DNA from: Sabellastarte sp. h YS-2021
Lineage: Eukaryota > Annelida > Polychaeta > Sabellida > Sabellidae
Reading direction: 5' to 3'
DNA: 64,000 bases
NCBI GenBank assembly: GCA_964017235.1
Contig: OZ024934.1
Span: forward strand, 77,342,706 to 77,406,705
Part shown: piece by piece, positions 38,601 to 50,600 of the stretch
How positions within the stretch are numbered: the stretch's first letter is position 1
Layout: each line of letters begins with the position of its first letter
Made by a program: the position numbers and the translations under genes
Notes under the pieces: model-generated
Told to the model about the DNA's origin: nothing
Database searches by the model: none
What the model saw: the letters and a program-made list of their open reading frames with translations, nothing else

Positions 38601-41600
38601 GTCACTATGGGCATTTGACACAATTCAGAAAAACATTTTGCATTTTAACCCATTTTTTAAGCAAGTTGCGAGCCCTTCTTGAGCTGTACCGAAATATACA
38701 GTGATGCGAAGATGAATGGGATGGATATTCTGGATAGACTGTTCTTTACAATGTGAACTACCCACAAACGAGGGTCTTTTTTCGTAGCCATTAGGACAAG
38801 CTCGCCAAGGGAGAAAAGAAATGGCCACAGATACATCTGTATTTATTTGCCTCCACCAAGGAGGTTATTTTTTGGCCTGGGTTTGTCTGTCCATCTGTTT
38901 GTTTGTGAACAAGGTAACTCAAAAACTTATGGGCGGATTTTGATAAAATTTTCAGGATATGTCCGAAATGGTAAAAGAAAGAAGTGATTAGATTTTGGGA
39001 GTGATTCGGATCACTGTCTGGATCTTCTGGATCCATGAAATGTAATTTTTAAAGAAAGATAGGTCAAAAACTTATGGAGGGATTTTGATGAAATTTGCAG
39101 GATATGTCCTAAATGGGACAAGGAACAAGTGATTAGATTTTGGGAGTGATCTGGATCACTGTCTGGATCCATGAAAAATAAATTGTGAGTGATCCGGATC
39201 ACTATCGGCAAAAATGTGAAATAGAGGGGGAAATATCAGTGCTAATGGTAGGTTTTCAAAGTCCAGGAATTGAGCTCCCGTGGCACAGGTCTGCGCTCTC
39301 CGAGTGCTCTTGTTTATTTATTTGGGGTTTACGTCACTTTCAACACTGTATAGGTCATATCATGACAGGTGGTTTTGTGGGCAGAGGAAATCAGTACATA
39401 CAGATGGTTAAGGTTCTGTACTGTAAACTGTCGTGTCATCGGTACCAACTTTTCCACATAGGGTTTGGGGTTTCAGATGCAACTGTAAGTAAAGAATATT
39501 CTCTAGGTTTGCATGACCAGCAATATTACACTCATGACTAAATTATATATTGGAACAGAAGCGATGTAAATTCGTGACACTGGGATGTGAGCATATAGTG
39601 CATATTTGTCAAAAGCAACTTGCTTATTACTTGATTCATTGAAATCCCAGTACATTTCTTTGTCAAAATCTTCATCATAAATTGGGGTGTCTATGTGTGT
39701 GGGGGAACTAAAAAGGAAGTCATGATAGCATCAAATATTTCTCAGGAAGTCATAAAATGAAATAAGTGTGTCATCTGCAGTGAAAAACACCTGGAGTTGT
39801 TTATTTATTTATTGGTTGTGGTGGGAGACCAACATAAACAACGGCTGCATTGATAAACCCTTTGTTTTCACAACACTTTTCTTTTAAATACTTTATTTTA
39901 AAGTTATAGGATACTCGATGTCTATTATGTAATACTATAATATAAAGTAAAAAAGCTTACATAAAACTACACCAAGTTTTGATATCTCAATGAGTTGCCA
40001 CTGACCTGTTTCATAATACAGTTTTTTAACTGCTGTAAAGAAGATATCAAACCCAATTTTACATTTGTCCTGCACGACATAACCACTTCAGTAAAAAAGT
40101 ACAAATGTACAATTAGGTTTCCCAATGCATCATTTGCCTTTATATTTACCAGAATTATATTACCAAGCCCTACAAGTGGATTATAAGGCACAACATGGTA
40201 TTTCTTATTTGCCCCCAAATTTATAACTAGTGAAGTCTTCACTGTTTATCACAGGATGGCAAATGTGCAAAGGCCATGCCAAAATAGAGGCATTTGGCCT
40301 GTTTTTAAAACTTTCGAGAATCGTAGCTGAGCATATAACATGAGGTTAGTAATCGCGTCATCATTAATGTGGACCATAGGCCAAAAACACTATTGAACCA
40401 AGAGCACCCAGGGAGCACACACCCACGCGCCTTGCTGAAGGCTCAAGTTTCTTTGCAGTTAGGGAAAATTTTCAGCTCATATAATGAAGTTTCAGTTTAT
40501 ATAACGTATATATACTGACTGTACAATACAGCTAGAACTCTCTCTCTCTCTCTCTCTCTGATAAGCTTATATATCCTTACATGTATATTTTATTTATTTA
40601 TTTATTTATGTGGGGTTTTACGTCGCTTTCAACACTGTACAGGTCATATCACGACGGGTAGTTGGAAGGGCAGAGGAAACCAGTACATACAGTTCGCTAG
40701 GGTTCTGTACTGTAAACTGCCGACCAACGGCAAGCAACTACCAGCTTTCCCACTTGAGGCCATGACGGGGATCGAACCCCGGCCTCAGAGGTGGGAGGCG
40801 AGAGTGTTACCACTCTGCCACCATGGCCCCCTTACATGTATAAGTGCTTTATGAATACCACATGTTTGAAAAAATATTTCATGCAAATTTGAGACTTAAG
40901 CAAGGCTACTGCTACATTATCTAATGTGGACCATAGACAAAGAAACTACTGGAAAAAAGAGCACTCATAGGGCGCAAACATCTGCTTAGACTTTTTTTGC
41001 TTATGACTGCAATGATATCAAAGCTTTCAAAAATAATCTTATAACCAGAATTGGTTGCAGATTGTCCATAAAATTAAATCAGTCCTATGTAAGACCACGA
41101 CCCTTTTACTGTATAAACAGGATGTTTTGGGACAATTTGGCGAGATAATATTTCCCAACATGATGGGGGTTTCATGAAGACCAAACAGTTGTGTGCATGT
41201 TAAGAAAGACTCTTAGCACAAATCTGAGCCATAAACAGGCCAGCAAGCTTCTTAAGAGTAAAACAAAGATACTTTATCTAAATATCATGGCGTAAATGCA
41301 AATAACAAATATAATAATTATATTTTCAATCTAACTCATAAATATCTAAGAATAGTAACATACTTCTTATAATTACTAAAAACCCATCGGTACCTGGCAG
41401 AACATTTTATTTGCAAAAGTTACCTCTTGGTTCTACAGAAACATGGTCTTCGATAAACATACAATATCCTTGTAATCTTCATACAGCTAATCAACAGTTA
41501 TGTTGTGTACAGCGTTGTTGTTTTGCAATATATACAATTTTGGCCCCAGGCTTTAAGTTTCATTTTAAAAACCAGCTGGGTAAAAAATGCGACTGTTTGG

Positions 41601-44600
41601 ACTGCCAGATAAAAAGTTAAAAGTCTTTGATGCCACATATGGTCATAAAAACATTTACATTAATCCATTCATTCATCTACAAGGGATGATCACAAAGGGT
41701 GCAAAATTTGGGTGGCTTCAGAAAAAGTTATCAGTTTGGTTTAATTGTTGTGACTGTGAACAAAAGCATTGTCTTAACAATAAAAAAACATCAAAGAGTA
41801 TATAGCATGTATATAAAGAAACCACTTGGACTTCATCTTGGGTCCTTCGCTGTATAAAGCCAGTCAATGTAAGTTTCACAACTTTAAATCACATAATATG
41901 CATTGGGTTATTAGTCCTGTTTTATATTTATTTATTTAGATTTTAACGTCATTTTCAAGAGTCTATAGGTCATATCCCGATGGGTAATTATATGGCTAAA
42001 GGAAACTATTACATATGGTTGGTCAAGGTACTGTACTGTAAACTGCAAATCTCACTGAATCATACAAAATACATTATACCCAAATACAAGGTGGGCTGAA
42101 TCTAACTGAAGGCAAACAAACCTACGAATTTGCAGTTTGTGACCCCAGGACCAAACATATGACCCTAACACAAACACAAACTTAACTGAGCCCGAAGTCT
42201 TAGAAGTCAGTCAGGACTATCGACAACTTAACTTTAGGCCTCTGGCTCCTAGATACTGCTACGTGATAGCTATATCAGTCACATCCAATTTAATTGTTGT
42301 TTCTACAACAGGGCAAGTTTTACAATTATAAATTATCAGTAAAATATGTGGGATACGAGTTGTATTATTCAAAGATTTTATTTAAGACATCTTATTTTAT
42401 TTTTACTGCTTTTTTACAAGTTAATAATCATTAAAAAAGATCTTAGCAATAGCAAGATAGAAAATGAAGAATTTTTTTTTTTTTGCATTTAAAATAAATA
42501 ATGAAGAGTGTATTTGACCCATATATAAGTTGAAACATTAATATTATTTCTCAGTAGGGGGTATGTTGATACAATTGCAAATGTACATTTGTTTGGTATT
42601 TAATGGTCTTGAATAAGGCTCATATTTTGTCATTTTATCAACAGATTTAATGGGATTGCAGTATCCTTTACATACTCAGGACTGTGTCCCAGTGGCTTAA
42701 TATACAATTCTCCTCACCTCACCTCTGCAAGATTCCAATCAAAGATCTAAAGAACCCAATCACTTCTTCTTTTGCATCCAAAACATAACTTCTTGCAAGT
42801 ACTAAAATGCCAAAACGTATGTACACAAAAAATTAAGATTCTTCTAAAGTAGCTAGGGTGCGTATTGTCAACTAACTGTAATCAATCCTCGCGAGACATA
42901 AGATGCACTTGGAAATGTTAAAGAGCAGGCTTTGGAGCAATACCATTTTTTTGTGTCCGAACATAGTTATAAACTCCTGGTTTCTGTCTTCTGAAATCTT
43001 CAGCTAGTCTATACTAGACATAACATATTACCAGCCTTTGAAGATGTTGTTGGAGGTGGGTTGAAGAGGTCAGCAGATATCTCTTTAGATTCACACCTAT
43101 TCAACATTTGTATACAATTTTAATCTCAATCGTTGTTCTTCCTCTAGAGCCTTGACCGAGGCTGTTATCAAAATATAAGCTATTGATCAGATTCAGGGGT
43201 TGTTGTTGGAAGTAGGCAAAAAGGGTGGGCTATCCTGGTGAGTTGATGTTATTGACACACCTGTGTAATCAACACAATAGAAATTGTTACATCTTCCAGT
43301 GAATCAAACTAACATGACCTATATTTCTAGACCTACATGGTAGTTTTTGTGTCTATTTTATATACTTACACCTATCCTTGCATAAGGCTCGAATTTCTGC
43401 CATATATTTTTTTTCAAATGTGTACACAGATATTTGATATTTATAAAGCACTCGTACAGGTTAAGAGATAAAACTTCATCTTTGTCTTAGCTGTGTGCTG
43501 GTGTAAAAGTCAGCATATATAAGATTACAAAAAATCAACTTGAACTTTATAGTCTAAGCTAAAAGTTTTCTCTAATTAACAACAAAACTTAGCCTGTAGC
43601 AGAGCTAATATGTACCATGTGTCAAGTAGCTAGGTTCAATTGCAATGATTTCAAAGACATACTTTGTTTATACAAACAGCACATACAAAACGAACAGAAA
43701 GCTATAAAACTGGGGAATAAACTAGTCCCATTAATGCTCATAAATTATGTATATGAGTAAATATGTGTAGGCGTGTCGGGAAACATAACATTTTGTTGGA
43801 TTAAGATCCAGAATTCAGACGTCAAAGAACAAGAGGCAAATATTTAACTAGAAAGCAATCCGAGAGTACAAACCTCCACCACGGCACCCCAATATCACCA
43901 TATTGTAATTTTACCAAAATTCTGTTTTTTTTTTAAATTCAACCGTCATAATAAGATAGCATAACCATTGATCAGCAAAAGTGGGGCTCCTGAAAGCTCA
44001 GGATCGTTTTTTGCATCCGACTTATGATCCTGATCTTTCCTATAATTTATTAATTTATTCCTTTGGTCTGGCCTTAACCACATCAAAAATGTATAAAGAT
44101 GAATTCTTTAGTTTTGGAGTAATTGCAAACAGGCTGACAAACGAATGCACCCCCTCCCCCCTTAAAATATAGTCATTTTGGTGGGTTAAAACTACGGGTG
44201 GTATAACCCACATTTATAGGCATTGAGTGAAATGCCCCTGTCCTTCAACTTCCATCCCAGGTTAGTATGTGACCTTGTGACACAGTGACAAAACGTGAAT
44301 TACTTTGTGTATCCCATGGAAGTTTTAAAATTTTGGCCTCTAAATTTGTTACTGTGAGCATTCACAGATGAATGCGAGCATGCGCAGATGAATTTCTTGC
44401 TACAGTATCTGATGGTGTAGTCCACAATGTATATAAGGATGTGACTCAGTTGTCTTTCGGTGTAACATGGCGACATAAGGGAAGTGGAGGCAACTGGACG
44501 TTTCACCACTGCGTCAAAGGGTAACATACAAACCTCTGACAGTAGTTCAAGGAGAGTGCAGAGATAAAGCACTATGAAAGTCCAGTGTGGAACTTTACAG

Positions 44601-47600
44601 AGTAGTGTCAAAACAGTAACACTGTCGTGGATATACTGCTCCTCAAAGAAGCTGGACACAAATTGTGTTGGAAAGAGAGAAATTATTGATTGGTTCTGCT
44701 CGGAGTCGATCCCACGGACTTAAGATTACACACCCATATAAACACAAGTCTAGCTGTTTAACCAGCTGAGTTAAAGGGAATCCCCTGGAAGCTCAGGTGT
44801 TCACAGAACTGATATACTGGAGGATATTACAAAATACAAGCCATAAATAGACTTTAATCACAATAAACGAATATCAACCAATCATTTACAATGATTTACT
44901 TGAATCATTTACTTGAAATCAGCATCCCCACTCAAATCAAATCCTCTTATCCTCAGCGGCCTAGCAGGTTAGCAGTTTGATATCTAATCACAGGTTGTCA
45001 CCTCTATGTGGGTTTGACTTGTGTGACAATGCTGAGAACCTGTCCTAGTATGACCTTGGCTGTTGAATGGACTGCAAAGCTCAAACTTTGACCTTGGCCT
45101 TCGGCACAAATCTCAGAGTTTACATACAGAAATTTCACAAAAAAAAACATTTATGTCCATCGGCACCTCAGTTACCTTATATGGTATTGATACATTCCCG
45201 GGAATGTACAAGTGATACCAATGTCAACCAATTGTTAAAATTGTTAAAACAAATATCCTGTCTTTGGTTTTTGCCAAGATTAAGTGTGTGCCAAGTTATG
45301 ACGCCAAACTGTACAGTTGACAAAATAAGTTCAGCCAAACTGCTCAACCAAAGTCTAACAAGAAGTCTGACCACTTTATGAAAACTGAACCTTTGTGTAC
45401 ATGATTGGAAAGTGCTTGGGCTCAAATTTGAGCCCAAAGCAAGGATACTTCTGTGCCTGAGTCATGTTATGTAGGTGGCCTATGAATTATTAAGTTCAAT
45501 TTGATGCACAGTTGACCCAGAAATGACACCATATAAATGCACCATCTTTCATCTATCAGGGTAATGATGCACAGATCAACCTATGATGTGTGACTAATAA
45601 TTCTGTCAAGGCTAATATCTTCTTGACTTCATTTAAAGTGACATATATTTGACGATGAAAGGGAAATTGTAATACTCGAAGGCTGTCACAATACTACAAA
45701 CATATGATGTGTTTATATATTTCTTTGTGAGTTTATTTTGTAGTTTATTTAAACTATATGAAACACAGCACATATTTAATGGTTGCACCATTTCCCTAAA
45801 TTATTTTTATTCATCATAAACCATGTATCATCATCTGAACTGAAATTAAATACAAAGCAGGTTTTTAGACTCAGATTTGACGATGATATTAGCACAAAAA
45901 CTAGCCTTACTAAGGGCTCAAGTTTCTTTGTAATTAGGCAAAACTTTCAAATAATAAAGTTTCAGTATGTTATAACGTGCTCTTGCATATGCCAGGCTTT
46001 TACATCAGCATACTGCCAAGACAGATCTCTGCCTAATGAACGCATATTTCAAAGCATGTATAAGTGCTTTATAAATATAAATTATATATGTTATATGTTA
46101 ACGTGTCAACGAGAAAGTACTTGTAGATCGCAGAAATCCGCCAAGACAGTCGAGCATCCCAATAATGTAGAATATTTGCCTCACGTTTCCATGATAGGGG
46201 TTTGTAGGCGAAACCACAGAGATAATAAGTGAGTAATAATTTATCAAATTTGACAGCCATTAAGGAAAGGAGGCTCCCCTAAAATTTATTTGTAAAATTA
46301 CAGTTTTAAAGAAGGAAAATATTATAACTTTCCCTCCAATGATTTCAATAACCTTATGAAAACCACGAAGAATGGTCTAACAATAATATTAATATACACA
46401 CAGAAGTACCATTGTGGCTTAACCAGCCGTGGATCTGGTATTATCGCCCTAGTCTTAAATCCTTTAGACAAGGTAAATGGATTGGATATAATTCATCACT
46501 GCACTCCACCTTTTTACCATTTCCCTTACTCCTGTTTTCAATTGTATTCAAATGAGCTTGTGTATATACAGTCTGATAAATAATAAATCCAAATTTTCTG
46601 GGGTCGAGTGAATTAGCCATGTGTTTTATTTATTTTCGTACATTTTGATCTTGTTGCGTACACTCTATTAGGCTAATTGTATAAACAGTTTGTCTGAGCG
46701 TTGTTAGGTACAATAGGTTAAAGGCACGGAAAAAGTTTAGTCTGGCAGACGAGATCTTTTAAATTTTCCATTGCAATTATTGTCTGTCCTCGTATACAAA
46801 TTGAATCAGAAGAATATGTAAAAGCTCAGGAAACATGAATTAGGAATATTGACTAACCAACATTATTATTTATTAAATATTTTTGCTATTATTCTAGGTT
46901 TTGTGAGACATCTGCAAAATGCTGTGTTAAGATATTACTTGGGATATCTTCATACCAAAATACTGTAGATTCTGTCTAATCTGAAATGTTTCATTGTAGA
47001 GGCAAAAATAACACCATGAAAGTACGCATGTCTTGTCTGTCAGTAAGTCTATTGGACTAAAATTCCAACCAGGAATTTAGAAGGGGAAAAATAAGGGATA
47101 GTATTATGAAGTATCTGCTTAATTTATTTATCACATTTCTTGGTGTTCCAGTAATAACAACGATTGGGTACAAAACAAACTCGGTCATTTCAGAGATTTT
47201 AATACACAAAATCCCTGTCTTGACCATAATTTTAAGTGCGCTGACATTCTTCAAGCTTCCAGCTGCCTCCAGGAGAAGTAATATGCCACAACATAAAAAG
47301 GGGTGTAAATAATTTATTAAAAATTTCATGCCATAAACATAAACATAATAATGACTATGTTTTAAACGTATAATATGGACTTGCAGCAACAGTTAAGTAC
47401 AGTTAATGAGTGTAGATAAAGTGAATGGGCCACTTTCTGGAATACCTGACAATTTAACCTTTAGATTTCATTCTAAAACAATATGTAAATAAAGAAAAGC
47501 TGCAATAAAGATTGACCTTTAGGAAGTCTTTTACATTTTACAAAATTGTTGGATGATATAAAAGAAAGTCAACCAATTCTAAACGTTAAACCCAACCATG

Positions 47601-50600
47601 TTACGTATATATAGTATATATGTAGTATTCTAGTTAAAAAAGTCATGTTATTCTATTTCCAAAACAACAACTACAACACATCAATTTGATGTAAATGTAA
47701 TTGCAAACAATACCTATTGACAATATTGACAAAAATATAAAATTAAAAGAAAATAAAAGTGTCCACAGAAAGTTTGAAAAATGTCTAAATGTTTTCATTT
47801 TGTGGTGAAAACACTCCAAGCTAGTTTGGAGTTTTAATGGTTTCTTAAGAATTTCCAGAAGTCTAGACTTACTATTTAGCAGATATAGATAAAAAATCAT
47901 TGTTGTATGAACAAACAGAGGTTTTAACAACATGTGAAATTGCCCAGAATGTCTTTATAATTTGGCAAACAAGAAAACAGCTGAGGACACACTGGCTTTT
48001 GATCCAGTATTAACTAGAAAGTTAGCCTTGCTAGAAGCTGTATTCACTCTCTTAGATTTTTATCTTCAAATGTAGAATTTGTAAAATTATTTTTTATCTT
48101 CAAGTATTTAGTTTGGCATCCTAATTATTTTGAATTAGTGTCATATGCTATCGGTTTTAATGTACATTATTAATAAAACTAGTCACATGTCTATAAGTGG
48201 ACTTAATCATGACTCAAATTCATTGATGTATTTAAATATAGAAAGTCTATCTCAATGTGTGATATGACCAAATTTAGACAAGATAATAATAGATGCGTGT
48301 ATTGTATACCTGCATGGAATCGAAGCATCCATTAGCAATGATGTAAACAAAAAATAACATTAACATTTATTATGATCAAGGTATAGTCCAAGAGCCAGCT
48401 TTGTTAAAGGTCAAAAGTTTAAGTCAAACTTTTGCAAATAAGTTACAAGATCTTGATTAAGATGTAGAAACACAGTTGAGTTTTCTCTTAAATCTAAGAG
48501 AAATGTGGAACTAAATAGGATGTATACACAAAACAGTTTAAAAAAGAAAAGTATTAAAAGGATATAAAAGTGTATTTTAATATAATTTGTCTATATATAA
48601 TATATTCCTGATAATCAACAACAAAAATATAAAGCTACCTGTTTCCTGTACAGCTGTTGTGTCCACACCTTATTCCTTACGATTCTAAAAGTTGTTGAAT
48701 TTTGACTGAAGTATGAATTAATTGGGTGCTTTATGTTATGCCAATTTTGTGAGGCATGTCCTAAATGACTTATTCCTGGATCACACTTAATATTGTGTCA
48801 TTCCTCCATGTACTGACAGACTAGTGTCAGTAAAGTTTACAAACTGTGCCATTCCTTGTTTTTCTGTAGCCACACACACAAACAAGTTTTAGTATGTCCA
48901 TAATTTTACTCCTACTATAAGTGGTATCAAGTTGGCCTCACCAAACTGGCCATATCAGGCCAGGTTGTTCTATCATTTCTGTGACTCCTCAGCGGCTTCT
49001 TCTCCACATTCTGTGTCATTCTGTCTCTTTCTGTGTCTCTAATCCAGTTGTATATTTGCTGTAACATACCAGTATATTTATAGTACTGTTTCTGTATTAT
49101 TTCTGCGTCAAACTGTACCAATTCTGATTCTGTTCTGTTAAAAATTATAAGGTTTGTAGCTGGGTTTTACAGGAGGTACAGTACTCTGCCCTCTACAACT
49201 TCTGGAAATATTGCCTGTGCTGTGACCTGGGCATAAGCCAAGCAACGGAAACACTGACAAACAAGCTTTAGATTAGAAACACCCCCATACATTATTGGAA
49301 TCTTGTTGTCATCACTGAAAAAAATTAAAGGGTAAATAAATATTTAAGTCAGTAGAAAGGCTATTACTCACAATTATTATACAATTATACATACTTATAA
49401 TCTTAGACCCTGCAACAAAGGCCCAATTAGACAGGTTACTTTTGAAATCTAACACTATCCTGAAAATCCTCAGTTTACTGGGACTTGTTGTGGCTTTTCA
49501 CTGGCTGTTTCGTTTGTAATAGTTTGTATTTTTCTAACTAATGGTAAAGACAAATTTGACTCCACGTAATTTGATATTATGTCTCACTTTTATACTCCCA
49601 TTAAAAAACCATGAAATGTAATAACAATTCAAATATGGATAATTACACGGAATTTGTTTCAATATTGAGTTTGTAAAAAAGACCAAGGGATATTGTGTCT
49701 GCGATATTTTTGGCAAGTGTGAGAGATCCAGGGGTTTCCTTTGCACTGTGTGTAAATGAATTTATTCAATACATCTTAGCCTGATAAAGCCTTATATGTG
49801 TCAAGTTTTGTACCTGTCTGTTCACAAATTAAGAAAACATGTAAATAACAATTTAATGCTGTTCCTCAGTTCAGTTATGGATTGAATTCCTTCTGAATAT
49901 TTATTCTGTTCTGTCAGTGACAAACTTCAGACAAAAGCTTAAGTTTATTACTTTAAGTTTTTTTTTCAATTTTCAGTCTGTAACATCCAAGATTATATCT
50001 CTAACACTACCGGTACATGTACCAGATGATTTGCAATTGTGAAACTTTGCATGTCAACATTGGCAGCAAAAAGACTTCTGTAAAGCACTAAATACTTGAC
50101 CCTCAAAACGCCAAAACACACAAAAACCTGCAGAGAGCTAGTGTGAAATGTAGATTTAGTTTTTCAAATCTTTATAACACTGGGGTATATTTTAATACTT
50201 ATTTTTAAATGTGCATGGGTACTTGTGTTATAGGGCTCCTAAAATATGGATGCAAAATTGCACTACTGCATGTTAACAGGCAATCAGTATAGATCTTGAT
50301 CAACACTACTGCACGTCAGTTGGCAGTCAGTGTAAATGTTGACCAGCACTATTGCATGTCCACAGGCAATCCCTTTAAATGCTGATCAACTCTGCTTCGA
50401 GTGAAAAGTGAATCAGTACCTATGCTGATCAGCACTACTGCATGTCGGCAGGCAAGAAGTATAAAAGTTGACTACTTATTTTTTTCCACAATGGCATGTA
50501 AAATACTTTGAGGTTTTAAAGCTAAGTTAGCACTAATACTGTATAAAATCATGCTGTTGATTGGATAGTTGATTTAACTATGTGCTTACTTGAGGTAAGG

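Larger units (their letters stand above)
40428..40908 (-). mobile_element. MITE family M1, copy C, split by a SINE
   Basis: The left end GCCTTGCTGAAGGCTCAAGT and right end TTTGAGACTTAAGCAAGGCT are the family TIRs. The interior at 40588-40829 is a complete SINE A; without it the MITE would be about 226 bp, like copy B. A (CT)11 tract (40538-40559) inside the MITE is special to this copy. Confidence 0.8.

Noticed and set aside
39967-40242. Pair of overlapping open frames on opposite strands (63 and 91 codons)
   Set aside because: No domain, no splice context, and only moderate length for AT-rich DNA.
40538-40842. CRISPR-like or LTR-type direct repeats
   Set aside because: The short direct repeats here are a SINE target duplication, and no array or LTR structure exists anywhere in the window.
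44685-44780. Candidate tRNA gene on the minus strand
   Set aside because: A- and B-box-like motifs exist but the acceptor and anticodon stems do not pair properly, so only a tRNA-like sequence is reported.
45783-46232. + strand open frame of 149 codons, the second longest seen
   Set aside because: Most of it is MITE copy E read through; no family resemblance.
47057-47389. Opposing open frames of 68 and 110 codons with hydrophobic content
   Set aside because: Hydrophobicity follows from T/A-rich codons. There is no conserved motif and no splice framework.
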